Assembly: GCA_003154775.1 (NCBI GenBank)
Contig: PMES01000035.1
Coordinates: forward strand, 1-64,000
Direction of reading: 5' to 3'
Length of the DNA stretch: 64,000 bases
DNA from: Acidobacteriota bacterium
GTDB lineage: Bacteria > Acidobacteriota > Terriglobia > Acidiferrales > UBA7541
Program-made: the position numbers and the translations under genes
Notes under the pieces: model-generated
Seen by the model: only the letters and a program-made list of their open reading frames with translations
What the model was told of the DNA's origin: nothing
The model's database searches: none
Shown here: in pieces, positions 34,996 to 44,155 of the stretch
Numbering within the stretch: the stretch's first letter is position 1
How the letters are laid out: each line of letters opens with the position of its first letter

Positions 34996-35741
34996 TACGC
35001 TAAATACATCCCCCCGTTGACGTCGAGGACGTGGCCGGTGATGTAGCAGGCTTCGTCGCTTGCGAGAAATACGATGGCGGCGGCAACATCGCGGCCGCTG
35101 CCCATGCGCCCCAAGGGAATGCGCACTTTCAGCTCTTCCTTTACCTTGTCGGACAAAACGTCCGTCATCGGCGTTTCAATGAAACCCGGAGCCACTGCAT
35201 TTACCGTGATATTGCGTGAAGCAATTTCGATGGCCATGGCTTTCGTCAAGCCAATCAGGCCCGCCTTCGCGGCCACATAATTGGCTTGCCCGGCGTTTCC
35301 CATCCGCGCCACCACCGAAGCGATATTAATGATGCGCCCCGCGCGCGCCTTCATCATTCCCGAGAGGACTTGCTGGATGCAGAGATGCGCGCCGGTCAGA
35401 TTCGTACGCAGAACAGCGTCCCAGTCGTCGGCCTTCATGCGCATGGCCAAACCGTCGCGCGTGATGGCGGCGTTGTTGACCAGGATGTCCACTTTGCCAA
35501 ACTTTTCCAGGATGGTCCTGAAGGCGGCCTTGGTCTGTTCCGCGTCCGCCACATCGAGCTTCACGGCATACGCTTCGCCGCCCTTGCCGGCGATTTCCTG
35601 CACCAACGCCGCCAGCTTCTCTTCGTTGCGCGCGGCCACGACGACTTTGGCGCCGGCTTCGGCCAAGGTCAGCGCCGTCTCGCGGCCAATGCCCTGCGAG
35701 GCGCCGGTTACGACCGCGACTTTGTCTTTCAGACTGAACAT
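34995..35741 (-). CDS. fabG: 3-oxoacyl-ACP reductase
   Basis: NADPH-dependent short-chain dehydrogenase of fatty-acid synthesis, 248 aa from MFSLKDK. The cofactor loop is TGASQGIGRETAL; NNAAITRDGLAMRM is the NNAG region; the catalytic Ser is in INIASVVARMGNAGQANY and Tyr/Lys are in YVAAKAG. It ends GHVLDVNGGMYLA as FabG does. A GTG eight codons upstream would give 256 aa; the shorter form fits the usual length. Confidence 0.96.
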   Translation of the reverse strand: MFSLKDKVAVVTGASQGIGRETALTLAEAGAKVVVAARNEEKLAALVQEIAGKGGEAYAVKLDVADAEQTKAAFRTILEKFGKVDILVNNAAITRDGLAMRMKADDWDAVLRTNLTGAHLCIQQVLSGMMKARAGRIINIASVVARMGNAGQANYVAAKAGLIGLTKAMAIEIASRNITVNAVAPGFIETPMTDVLSDKVKEELKVRIPLGRMGSGRDVAAAIVFLASDEACYITGHVLDVNGGMYLA

Positions 35742-35766
35742 TCTTCGCACCTGGTAAAACACCAAG

Positions 35767-35794
35767 AGGGATTCCTCGCTTCGCTCGGAATGAC
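35767..35794. repeat. Half-unit of the TGTCATTCCGAGCG-family repeat
   Basis: GGGATTCCTCGCTTCGCTCGGAATGACG lies just upstream of fabG within the fabD-fabG gap. Confidence 0.75.
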
Positions 35795-35839
35795 GGTGGC
35801 AGCGGTTTGCGCTCCGATACTCCGCACCTCCGCTGCGGA

Positions 35840-35869
35840 AACCCTCAGGCCTTAAGGCCAGAGCTACAG
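35840..35869. repeat. CTGTAGCTC palindromic repeat, copy 2 (inverted)
   Basis: On the minus strand this reads CTGTAGCTCTGGCCTTAAGGCCTGAGGGTTT, matching 18242-18273 with changes concentrated in the hairpin centre, where the palindrome GGCCTTAAGGCC is kept. It ends seven bases before the fabD stop. Confidence 0.6.
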
Positions 35870-35876
35870 ATTCGCT

Positions 35877-36830
35877 TTACGCTGAATCGGTTTTTGCTCC
35901 GGCGATTTTTTCTACCGTGCTCTGCAAGCTTTTTTCGTCTTCCACGTTCAGCGAGGCCACGGAACGCTCGATCTGGCGCATCAAGCCGGTCAGCACGCGG
36001 CCCGGCCCCACTTCGACAAAGGTATTCACGCCTTCATCGAGAAGCAGGCGCATGGACTCTTGCCAGCGTACCGTCATGGATACCTGGCGAATCAAGGCTT
36101 CGCGGGCTTCATCGCCCTTGCGAATGGTGTCGGCGTCCACATTGGTGACCAGGGGCACTTGCAAATCGGCGAACTTCGTTGCGCGCAGATCCTTTGCCAG
36201 CTTTTCCTGCGCCGGCATCATCAAAGCCGAATGGAACGGCGCGGATACCGCCAGCATCATGGAGCGCTTCGCACCCAACTGCGAAGCAATCTCCACCGCG
36301 CGTTTCACCGCGCTGGCGTGTCCGGAAATGACCGTCTGCTCCGGCGAATTGAGGTTCGCAGGGGTGCAGATTTCGCCTGCCGCCGCACGCTTGCAGGCAT
36401 CCTGCACCACCGCCGGTGAAATACCCATGATCGCGGCCATGCCGCCCTGCCCCGCGGGCACGGCATCCTGCATATATTGACCGCGTTTGCGCACCAGGCG
36501 CACCGCATCCGCAAAGTTCAGCGCGCCAACCGCCACGAGCGCCGAATACTCACCCAGGCTGTGTCCGGCGACATAATCCGGCGCCAGCCCCTTCTCCGCC
36601 ACCACGCGATAGGCCGCCACCGATACGGTCAGGATGGCCGGTTGCGTGTTCGCCGTGAGTTTCAATTCCTCTTCGCTGCCCTCAAAGCACATTTTGGAGA
36701 TGGAGAAGCCCAGCGCTTTGTCCGCTTCCTCAAACACCGCGCGGGCCGCGGGATAATTTTCCGCCAGCTCTTTGCCCATGCCCGGGTATTGCGACGCTTG
36801 CCCGGGAAACACAAACGCTACTTTTCCCAT
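35877..36830 (-). CDS. fabD: Malonyl-CoA:ACP transacylase
   Basis: Loads malonyl units onto ACP; 317 aa from ATG 36830, which has GGGAG six bases ahead (the TTG two codons earlier is less likely). N-terminal FVFPGQASQYPGMGKEL; active-site serine in VAGHSLGEYSALVAVG; catalytic His in LAVSAPFHSALM; the Gln of the oxyanion hole is in PGQASQ. Follows plsX by 21 bp with no fabH between. Confidence 0.96.
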   Translation of the reverse strand: MGKVAFVFPGQASQYPGMGKELAENYPAARAVFEEADKALGFSISKMCFEGSEEELKLTANTQPAILTVSVAAYRVVAEKGLAPDYVAGHSLGEYSALVAVGALNFADAVRLVRKRGQYMQDAVPAGQGGMAAIMGISPAVVQDACKRAAAGEICTPANLNSPEQTVISGHASAVKRAVEIASQLGAKRSMMLAVSAPFHSALMMPAQEKLAKDLRATKFADLQVPLVTNVDADTIRKGDEAREALIRQVSMTVRWQESMRLLLDEGVNTFVEVGPGRVLTGLMRQIERSVASLNVEDEKSLQSTVEKIAGAKTDSA

Positions 36831-36851
36831 ACTCAACTCCCTCTCCAGACG

Positions 36852-37859
36852 TTACGCCTTCACCTGCGTCAGGGATAGTTCCTGTTCGATTCGTTCATTG
36901 ATGCGCGCGCGCGCCAAGCCAGCGGCCACGCGGATGGCATTCTTCATTGCATTCGCGTTCGACCTTCCGTGACCAATCACGCACACGCCCCGGACGCCCA
37001 ATAGCGGCGCTCCGCCGTACTCCGAATAATCCATTTTCTGCTTGATGCCCTTCATCGCGCCTTTCGACAAAAGATAACCGACCTGCGAAGCAATCGAGCT
37101 CTTGTAGGTCTTCCGGAGAAATTTCACGATCTCCATGGCCAAACCTTCGCAGATCTTCAAGGCAATATTGCCCACGAACCCGTCACAAACAATCACGTCT
37201 ACCTTGCCGGAGAACAGGTCCCCGCCTTCCACGTTGCCGACAAAATGCACCGGCAAGGCTTTCAAGCGATCGTAGACGGCGCGGGTCAACTCATTCCCCT
37301 TGATCTCTTCCTCGCCGACAGAAAGCAAGCCCACGCGCGGCTTGCGGCTCCCGAAGGTCACCCGGTAATAGATCTCGCCCATCACCCCGAACTGCAGCAG
37401 GTGCTCGGGTTTCGAGTCCACGTTCGCGCCCACGTCCAGCAGCACCGAAACGCCGCCGCGCGCATTCGGAAAGGGCGCCGCGAGCGCCACACGATCCACC
37501 GAAGCGAGCGTTCCCATGATGAACTTGGCCGTGGTCATCACCGCGCCGGTATTCCCGGCGCTCACAAACCCATCGGCCACTCGATCCTTCACCAGCCGCG
37601 CAGCCACGTGAACCGAGCTGTCTTTCTTCCGGCGAAAGGCCTGCGCCGGGTGATCTTCCATGGTGATCACTTCGCTGGCCGGAACAATCTCAATGGGCAC
37701 TGTCACCCGCGAGTGCCTGGCCAATTCCGCGCGAATCACGTTCGGCTGGCCCACCAGGAGCACGCGAACGCCGTACTCCTGCGCCGCCAACACACTCCCC
37801 TCCACCTCCGGACGGGGTGCGTGGTCTCCCCCCATGGCATCCACGGCGATTGTGATCAT
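36852..37859 (-). CDS. plsX: Phosphate acyltransferase PlsX
   Basis: Makes acyl-phosphate from acyl-ACP for phospholipid synthesis; peripheral membrane enzyme of 335 aa. ITIAVDAMGGDHAP is the diagnostic start, followed by SAGNTGAVMTTAKFIMG, GANVDSKPEHLLQFGVMG, NVEGGDLFSGKVDVIVCDGFVGN and YGGAPLLGVRGVCVIGHGRSN. The track ORF adds 41 residues from a TTG without support. Follows rpmF as in most bacteria. Confidence 0.96.
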   Translation of the reverse strand: MITIAVDAMGGDHAPRPEVEGSVLAAQEYGVRVLLVGQPNVIRAELARHSRVTVPIEIVPASEVITMEDHPAQAFRRKKDSSVHVAARLVKDRVADGFVSAGNTGAVMTTAKFIMGTLASVDRVALAAPFPNARGGVSVLLDVGANVDSKPEHLLQFGVMGEIYYRVTFGSRKPRVGLLSVGEEEIKGNELTRAVYDRLKALPVHFVGNVEGGDLFSGKVDVIVCDGFVGNIALKICEGLAMEIVKFLRKTYKSSIASQVGYLLSKGAMKGIKQKMDYSEYGGAPLLGVRGVCVIGHGRSNANAMKNAIRVAAGLARARINERIEQELSLTQVKA

Positions 37860-37985
37860 GGGATTCTTCTTCCGCAGACTCCGGGATCGCAAGGGAGGCA
37901 CGATGTTGGCCGTACCGGTCAGTTCCTGCTGGGTCCGAGCGATCGCCCCTGGGCTCAGCACCCCAATAGCGGCTGACGCCAATCC

Positions 37986-38162
37986 TCACTTCACGTCGTG
38001 AACCGGCCGCCCCCGGTAGTAGCCGCAATGGGAACACGCATGGTGCGGCTGTTTCATTTCGTGGCAGTTCGGGCATTTGGCCAGCGCGGGTGCGAACAGG
38101 TGATCGTGCGCCCTCCGCTTGTTCTTGCGCATCTTGGAATGTCGACGCTTTGGATTAGGCAT
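37986..38162 (-). CDS. rpmF: 50S ribosomal protein L32
   Basis: A 58-aa basic ribosomal protein, MPNPKRRHSKMRKNKRRAHD, with a zinc ribbon CPNC...CSHCGYYRGR (the C+ form). The start is the MPNPKRR methionine rather than the longer frame. The DUF177-rpmF-plsX order is a conserved bacterial neighbourhood. Confidence 0.97.
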   Translation of the reverse strand: MPNPKRRHSKMRKNKRRAHDHLFAPALAKCPNCHEMKQPHHACSHCGYYRGRPVHDVK

Positions 38163-38255
38163 TACACTACTCCTCGTTCTCGCCTCGCTCGCAGTGGCAC
38201 ACAACGCCTCACCGAACAAGGTCGGATTCTATGGGCATTCCGCCCGGAAATCTAT

Positions 38256-38819
38256 CTATTGTTTCTTGAGCCAGTCCTGTTTCAGCCGCGCGAGGGGAGC
38301 GAGCCGCGGGTCGCTGGTGTGCCGCTCACACCGGCACTGCTCCTGATTGAGGTTCGCCCCGCAGTGCGGGCACAACCCCCGGCAATCGCTCTGGCAGATC
38401 ACTTTCATCGGCAAAGACAGTAACACCTGCTCCTTCAGCACGTCGGCCAGGAACAGGCCTTCTCCTTCGAAAAACCCGATCTCCGTGTCGTCATCTTTCA
38501 GCCGCTCCACATCGTTCGGCGTCCCCTTGAGGAGCGGTTGATAGAAGAGGTCAAAATCCCGGTGCACTTCCTCGATCACGGGTTCCAGGCAGCGCGCGCA
38601 GACCATCTCAATCCTGGTTTGCAGCTCGCCGGTGACCCGGATCTGGCCTTCCAGCAGTTCCGCCGTGGCATTTACTTCCAGCGGTTCCGACTGTTTCACT
38701 TCGCTCAGGCCGTAATCAATGCTTCCCGGAGCGTAACTCTTCCGGATGTGCACTTTGCGGACGGCAAGATCCTTGACGTCAAGGAACATTTCTTCTGCGC
38801 CTCCGGCGCGTACGCTCAT
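38256..38819 (-). CDS. DUF177 (YceD) family protein
   Basis: A 187-aa protein with the family core CARCLEPVIEEVHRDFDLFYQP and C-terminal zinc-like CQSDCRGLCPHCGANLNQEQCRCE. YceD/DUF177 proteins are tied to 23S rRNA metabolism and always precede rpmF. Start could be M1 (GGAAAGG upstream) or M11 (GGAGG upstream). First gene of the fab-type cluster in this window. Confidence 0.93.
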   Translation of the reverse strand: MSVRAGGAEEMFLDVKDLAVRKVHIRKSYAPGSIDYGLSEVKQSEPLEVNATAELLEGQIRVTGELQTRIEMVCARCLEPVIEEVHRDFDLFYQPLLKGTPNDVERLKDDDTEIGFFEGEGLFLADVLKEQVLLSLPMKVICQSDCRGLCPHCGANLNQEQCRCERHTSDPRLAPLARLKQDWLKKQ

Positions 38820-38933
38820 GCCTTTCCATTATTTCGGCACTTCTTGTCTAAGTCAAGAAAGCGTCCCCCCGCCGAGGTCGCGTTGCGTCCTCCCGGTCAC
38901 TGGCTCCTCCTAGTACTGGTCCCTTCCGCGCAT

Positions 38934-39842
38934 CTACTGAAAGTAGCCCCCGACGACCTTGGCATAGTCCGCGATGGCGATTTCCGGGTCCTCCAGGTCA
39001 GGATGCCAGGCCTTCTCCCACTCGAAGCAGAAGTAGCCCTTGTAGCCGGTTTTCTGGAGCGCCTGGACTTGCCGCTGGATGGGCACGTCGCCCCGGCCCG
39101 TGAGCACATATTTGCGCTCCTTGCCGGCCAGCACGGAGTCCTTCAAGTGCGTGTGGCGAATCGAGGAGCCCAGTTCGTGAACCGTGTACTCCGGCTGCTC
39201 GTGCCCATCGGCGTAGGTGTGGTGCGCATCCCAGAGCAGCGCGGCGTGCGGTGAATCGGCGCGCGTCAGGACCTCCTTGAGCGTGGGCGAATCGACGAAA
39301 TCGCCGTGCGATTCGATGATTACCGTTACACCGCGCGGCCCGGCGTATTCGCCCAGTTCATGCAAGCCCGCCGCCACGCGCGCCACCACTTCCTCCTTCG
39401 GTCCCTTGATCTCGTTGCCGAACACGCGCACATACGGCGAACCCAGCGCGGACGCCAGGTCGATAAAGCGCTTCGCATCCGCCAACTGTTGCGCATGCTT
39501 TGCGGGGTCGGCGTCATGCAGCGCGGAGGAGCTGCCGATGTTGGCGATCTTCAGGCCATGCGCGGCGACCTCTTTCTTGCTCTGCGCGATGCGCTCTGGC
39601 GCAAATTCCGGCCGCGAGGGCAAATCCATGCTGCCCATCAGGCCGCGGAGTTCGATGGCCGCGAACCCGTGCGATTCCGCGAACTCCAGAATCTTCGGCC
39701 ATTCCCAAGCCGGACATCCCAGAGTGGAAAAGGCCAGCGGCAATCGCTCTTTCGTGTCCGCAGCCCACGCAAGACGGAGCAGCGCCAGGCTGGCCGCGCC
39801 GCAGGCACTCGCGGCGACAAATTGCCTTCGCGTACTTCTCAT
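38934..39842 (-). CDS. Tat-exported sugar phosphate isomerase/epimerase-like TIM barrel
   Basis: A 302-aa protein with a Tat signal (STRRQFVAASACGAASLALLRLAWA). The mature part is a xylose isomerase-like (AP endonuclease 2) barrel: LGCPAWEWPKILEFAESHGFAAIELRG, VIIESHGDFVDS, ALLWDAHHTYADG, IRHTHLKDSV and YFCFEWEKAWHPDLED, with His, Glu and Asp in metal-ligand positions. Probably periplasmic; the substrate may be a sugar derivative. Divergent from the Gfo/Idh/MocA gene at 40019 and similar in type to the gene at 41384. Confidence 0.88.
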   Translation of the reverse strand: MRSTRRQFVAASACGAASLALLRLAWAADTKERLPLAFSTLGCPAWEWPKILEFAESHGFAAIELRGLMGSMDLPSRPEFAPERIAQSKKEVAAHGLKIANIGSSSALHDADPAKHAQQLADAKRFIDLASALGSPYVRVFGNEIKGPKEEVVARVAAGLHELGEYAGPRGVTVIIESHGDFVDSPTLKEVLTRADSPHAALLWDAHHTYADGHEQPEYTVHELGSSIRHTHLKDSVLAGKERKYVLTGRGDVPIQRQVQALQKTGYKGYFCFEWEKAWHPDLEDPEIAIADYAKVVGGYFQ

Positions 39843-40018
39843 CGTATGCCCCCTGTTCCCTTCACGGGATTTCTCACAACGGCGGTCCCTGAATCAAGTA
39901 TGATTTAGCCGCAGCGGGTTTCGGCGTCGCGAGGCACTTCTCCGCAGCGGGATTCTCCGCGCACAAAACGTATCATCATCATCCGCGAAAGAACACCGAT
40001 CCTTGCCGGAGGTGCTTC

Positions 40019-41359
40019 GTGACCATGCAAAACTCATCCCGCCGCAATTTCCTGAAGACCGGCGCCGCCGCGCTCGCCGCTGTGCCGCTGGCGCGCGCTT
40101 CCAGCTATGCGCGCATCTTTGGCGCAAATGACCGCGTGCGCGTGGGCGTGGTCGGCTTCTCCGATCGCTTCCGCTCCGCCTTGCTGCCCTCATTTCTGCA
40201 GCACGCGAAAGATCTCAACTTCGAGTTCGTGGCTGTCTCCGACATCTGGAACCAGCGCCGCGAAGAAGGCCGGGCGCACATCGAAAAACGCACCGGCGCA
40301 CACATTGATGCCGTGCGCAACAACGACGAGCTGTACGCGCGCAAAGACGTTGACGCCGTTATCATCGCCACTGCTGATTTCCAACACGCTCAGCATGGTG
40401 TGGAAGCGGTGCGCGCCGGCCGCGACGCTTACGTCGAAAAGCCGCTGGCGCACACGATGGAAGATGCGCGCGCGATTCGCGACGCCGTCCGCGAAACCGG
40501 CCGCATCGTGCAGGTCGGCACACAGCGCCGCAGCTCTCCGGTTTACCAGCAGGCCTACGATTTCGTCCGCAGCGGCAAATTCGGCGAAATCGTGTCCGTG
40601 CTGATGACCTGGAACGTCAACCAGCCCGGCCGCTGGCGCCGCCCGAAACTCGTCGCGGGCCTGCGCGAGGATCAAGTGGATTGGAAGCGTTACCTGATGA
40701 AGCTGCCCTACGAGCCGTTCGACCCGCGCAAATACGTCGAGTTCCGCCTCTTCTGGCCGTATTCATCGGGGATTCCGGATCAGTGGATGGTCCACCAGAT
40801 TGACACGGTCCATTGGTTCACTGGGTTGCCGCGGCCGCGCAGCGTGGTGGCAAATGGCGGCATCTATTTTTGGAAAGATGGACGCAAGAATTGGGACACC
40901 ATGACCGCGGTCTTCGATTACGGCCCGCTGAATGATCCCACCAAGGGATTTCAGGTGGTGTACAGCTCGCGCATGACGAATGAAGCCGGTGAAGTGAAGG
41001 AACTTTACTACTCGAATGGCGGCACGCTGGATCTCGACAAGAGAACTGTGTCGCCCGAAGGTGGGCTGACAAAACGCTTCGCGGACGAAATGAATATGCC
41101 GCCGAATCTGCTGCCCAAGATTTCGCTGCTGGATTCCGGCGGGCGCATCGTTACTTCCGCTGACACCGGCGGCGACGCGGACACTTCCGCCAACGTTCGC
41201 AACTGGATGGAATGCGTGCGCAGCCGCAAAACTCCCAACGCACATATTGAAGCGGGCTATTCGCACTCCGTGGCGCTGTGCATGACGATTGCGGCGATTC
41301 AGACCGGCCGCCGCATCACCTTCGACGATGCCAAGCAGGAAGTGGTCACGGGCGCGTAG
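40019..41359 (+). CDS. Tat-exported Gfo/Idh/MocA family oxidoreductase
   Basis: A 446-aa protein with a Tat signal (SSRRNFLKTGAAALAAVPLARA). The Rossmann motif is VRVGVVGFSDRFRSALL, the catalytic lysine is in YVEKPLAHTMEDARAI and VIIATADFQHAQHGVEAVRAGRD is family-typical. The C-terminal domain contains GIPDQWMVHQIDTVHWFTGLPRPRSV, the dihydrodipicolinate reductase-like sheet. GGAGGT stands five bases before the GTG start. Exported members with a bound NAD(P) are frequent in Acidobacteria and Planctomycetes and act on sugars. Confidence 0.92.
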   Translation: MTMQNSSRRNFLKTGAAALAAVPLARASSYARIFGANDRVRVGVVGFSDRFRSALLPSFLQHAKDLNFEFVAVSDIWNQRREEGRAHIEKRTGAHIDAVRNNDELYARKDVDAVIIATADFQHAQHGVEAVRAGRDAYVEKPLAHTMEDARAIRDAVRETGRIVQVGTQRRSSPVYQQAYDFVRSGKFGEIVSVLMTWNVNQPGRWRRPKLVAGLREDQVDWKRYLMKLPYEPFDPRKYVEFRLFWPYSSGIPDQWMVHQIDTVHWFTGLPRPRSVVANGGIYFWKDGRKNWDTMTAVFDYGPLNDPTKGFQVVYSSRMTNEAGEVKELYYSNGGTLDLDKRTVSPEGGLTKRFADEMNMPPNLLPKISLLDSGGRIVTSADTGGDADTSANVRNWMECVRSRKTPNAHIEAGYSHSVALCMTIAAIQTGRRITFDDAKQEVVTGA

Positions 41360-41383
41360 CTCGTGCGAGCAAGCCGGGAGCCG

Positions 41384-42316
41384 TCAAACCTCGCGAATTA
41401 CTTTCAACAATCCGTCCATGGATTCGCGGCTCGACGCTTCTTTGTCCTTCGCCGCATTCAGGTAATGCGTTTCCAGCGACATCGTGCCTGTGAATCCATC
41501 TTTCAGGATGGCGCGGAATTGCCCGACGTAGTCAATCTTTCCGCCGCCAATGGGACGCCAGTTGGTTCCCGTGCCTTCCGCATCCTTCAAGTGCATGTGC
41601 CACAAGCGCTTTTTGTCCAGCGGAGCGTAGCCGTCGGGAAAGGGTCTCAGTTCGCCGGCGGCGTACGCGTTGCCCGGATCCCAGTTCAGGCCCAGAGCCG
41701 GCGCCTTCACCGCGTTCAGCATGGCCGCGCTCTCCGCGCCCGTGGCCACATTGCAGGCGAACTCATTCTCCAGCACCAGGCGGATGCCTTCGCGCTTGGC
41801 GATCTCCGCCGTCCTGTCCAGTTCCTTGGCAACGCGCTCGAAGACCGTCTTGGGATCCTCCACGCGCCAGAAGGAAAAGATGCGCACCTTGTCAGTTCCG
41901 AAATCCTTGGCGCGCGCGAAGGCCCGTTCGAGCAGCGCATCCTGCTTTTCGTGTTCATTGGCGGCGAAATCGCCTTTGCCTTCGTCGAATTTTGAAGTGG
42001 TGCCGGGGAGAGTGGTCTTGAAGTAGGCCGAATCCAGCACGGACACGCGAAGGCCGTATTTCGCGAGCAGGTCCTTGGCGCGCTTCACTTCGTCGGGTGT
42101 GAATTCGGTGATGTACTTTCCCCAGACGTTGCGAAACTCCACCCACTCCAGCCCGTAGCCCTTCGCCCACGCCAGCGCCTTCTCCAAATCCTGGGTCACT
42201 TCATCCGTGATCACGCCGAGCTTGAATTGCTTCACGTCCGCCGCCAGCGCGCGCATGGTGCTCATCATTACGAATGCTGTTGCTCCACCGGCCAGAAATT
42301 CGCGTCGTTTCATCAT
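41384..42316 (-). CDS. Second Tat-exported sugar isomerase/epimerase-like TIM barrel
   Basis: A 310-aa protein with KRREFLAGGATAFVMMSTMRALA as Tat signal. The barrel shows KLGVITDEVTQDLEKALAWAKGYGLEWVEFRNVWGK, IRLVLENEFACNVATG, ALGLNWDPGNAYAAGE, LWHMHLKDAEGTGTNW and GTMSLETHYLN; Glu, Asp, His and Glu are placed as in metal-dependent isomerases. Convergent with the Gfo/Idh/MocA gene 25 bp away. With the gene at 38934, it brackets the oxidoreductase. Confidence 0.88.
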   Translation of the reverse strand: MMKRREFLAGGATAFVMMSTMRALAADVKQFKLGVITDEVTQDLEKALAWAKGYGLEWVEFRNVWGKYITEFTPDEVKRAKDLLAKYGLRVSVLDSAYFKTTLPGTTSKFDEGKGDFAANEHEKQDALLERAFARAKDFGTDKVRIFSFWRVEDPKTVFERVAKELDRTAEIAKREGIRLVLENEFACNVATGAESAAMLNAVKAPALGLNWDPGNAYAAGELRPFPDGYAPLDKKRLWHMHLKDAEGTGTNWRPIGGGKIDYVGQFRAILKDGFTGTMSLETHYLNAAKDKEASSRESMDGLLKVIREV

Positions 42317-42487
42317 CGTGAGGGCATCCTATTCTCCGGGCGCCACCGCGTCAATGTGCTACTGCTGATTCTAATTGTTCGCGCCGTTTTTCCTAACAAA
42401 TTCCTGACGAACACCTCCGGACTTTCTATACCCGGCCAACGTACTCTGCGATTGTCAACGGAACGCTTGTAAGAACGAGGATTCGCC

Positions 42488-42631
42488 GTGTCGCCCTTTG
42501 CCATTCTCGCTTTTTGCATGCTCAGCATCGATCTCACGCTGGTTTTGTTGTTCCACCTGGTCTATGGCGAAAAGCGTCACAAGTTTTCCCGCGAGAAACT
42601 GCTCCAAGGGAATCGGCGGACGGCGCGCTAA
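42488..42631 (+). CDS. 47-residue membrane peptide
   Basis: Too short for the ORF track. A GTG start with CGAGGA six bases upstream opens SPFAILAFCMLSIDLTLVLLF, a single membrane helix, and a basic tail (YGEKRHKFSREKLLQGNRR). The stop is TAA. The composition (hydrophobic helix then Lys/Arg) and the good ribosome binding site argue for a real small protein. It precedes fumC by 108 bp on the same strand. Function unknown. Confidence 0.5.
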   Translation: MSPFAILAFCMLSIDLTLVLLFHLVYGEKRHKFSREKLLQGNRRTAR

Positions 42632-42739
42632 AAATCTCTGCATGCGTCCTGCAGTCCCGCCGGGCTCCTCCACTTTCCTGGGACCGCCAATCCGCGGCCA
42701 GCCTGCTACACTAGGTTGCATCGCTCCCAGGAGTTGCGC

Positions 42740-44155
42740 ATGTCTGAACCTACCTCGTTCGCCAAATCCGCTCCCACCCGCACCGAATCCGACAGCATGG
42801 GCAAGATTGAAGTTCCGGTAGACCGCTACTACGGCGCGCAAACAGCCCGTTCCCTGATTCACTTCGCTATCGGCAAGGACACCATGCCGCCGGAATTGAT
42901 CCGCGCGTTCGGGATACTCAAAAAGGCCGCAGCCCTCGTCAATCGCGATCTCGGCAAACTTCCCGAAGAGAAGGCCAACCTGATCGTGCAGGCCGCGGAT
43001 GAAGTCATCGCCGGAAAGCTGCAGGAACATTTTCCGTTGCGCATTTGGCAGACCGGCAGCGGCACGCAGACGAACATGAACGTCAACGAAGTGATCTCCA
43101 ACCGCGCCATCTCCATTGCCGGCGGCGTGATGGGCAGCAAGAAGCCGATTCATCCGAACGACGATGTGAATATGTCGCAGTCCTCGAACGACACGTTTCC
43201 CACGGCCATGCACATTGCCGCTGCCGCTGAGACTTCACGCCATTTGCTGCCCGCGGTGAAAAAGCTGCGCGATGCGCTCGATGCCAAAGCAAGGGCGTTT
43301 ATGGGCGTCGTCAAAATCGGCCGCACGCACTTGCAAGACGCTACGCCACTGACCGTGGGCCAGGAATTTTCCGGCTGGGTTAGCCTGCTCGATCGCGATG
43401 GCGCGCGCATCGCCATGGCGCTGGATGGCTTGCTGGATCTCGCCATCGGCGGCACGGCGGTGGGCACGGGCCTGAATGCGCATCCGGAATTCGCGGAGCG
43501 CGCCGCACGGAAAATCGCCGAACTCACCGGCCTGCCCTTCCGCTCGCACCCCAACAAATTCGCCAGCCTTTCCGCGCATGATGAAGTGGTCTTCGCCAGC
43601 GGCGCGTTGAAGACCCTGGCCGCTTCGCTGATGAAAATCGCGAATGATGTTCGCTGGCTGGCTTCCGGCCCGCGCTGCGGCCTGGGCGAGCTGACGCTGC
43701 CGGAAAACGAGCCCGGCTCCTCGATCATGCCGGGAAAAGTGAATCCCACGCAGTGCGAGGCGCTGACCATGGTGGCGGTGCAGGTGATGGGCAATGACAC
43801 GGCGATTGGCTTCGCCGGCTCGCAAGGCAATTTTGAATTGAATGTGTACAAGCCGGTGATGATCTTCAACTACCTGCACTCGGTGGAACTCCTCGCGGAT
43901 GCGTGCAACAGTTTCGTGGAGCACTGCGTGGTGGGCATTGAAATCAACCGCGACACAATTGATCGTTATGTGCGCAACTCCCTGATGCTAGTTACCGCGC
44001 TGGCCCCCAAAATCGGCTACGACAACGCCGCCAAGGTCGCCAAAACCGCCCACCACGAAAACACCAGCCTCCGCGAAGCCGCCACCAAACTTGGCTTCCT
44101 CTCCGCCGAAGAATTCGACCAACTCGTCAAACCTGAAGACATGACCCATCCATGA
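42740..44155 (+). CDS. fumC: Class II fumarate hydratase
   Basis: Interconverts fumarate and malate in the TCA cycle; oxygen-stable, iron-free, 471 aa. Start ATG 42740 has CAGGAG six bases before it; the track ORF begins 24 bases earlier. The superfamily signature is [13 protein letters not shown]; other matches are [36 protein letters not shown] and [20 protein letters not shown]. Its stop overlaps the next gene (ATGA). Confidence 0.96.
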   Translation: MSEPTSFAKSAPTRTESDSMGKIEVPVDRYYGAQTARSLIHFAIGKDTMPPELIRAFGILKKAAALVNRDLGKLPEEKANLIVQAADEVIAGKLQEHFPLRIWQTGSGTQTNMNVNEVISNRAISIAGGVMGSKKPIHPNDDVNMSQSSNDTFPTAMHIAAAAETSRHLLPAVKKLRDALDAKARAFMGVVKIGRTHLQDATPLTVGQEFSGWVSLLDRDGARIAMALDGLLDLAIGGTAVGTGLNAHPEFAERAARKIAELTGLPFRSHPNKFASLSAHDEVVFASGALKTLAASLMKIANDVRWLASGPRCGLGELTLPENEPGSSIMPGKVNPTQCEALTMVAVQVMGNDTAIGFAGSQGNFELNVYKPVMIFNYLHSVELLADACNSFVEHCVVGIEINRDTIDRYVRNSLMLVTALAPKIGYDNAAKVAKTAHHENTSLREAATKLGFLSAEEFDQLVKPEDMTHP

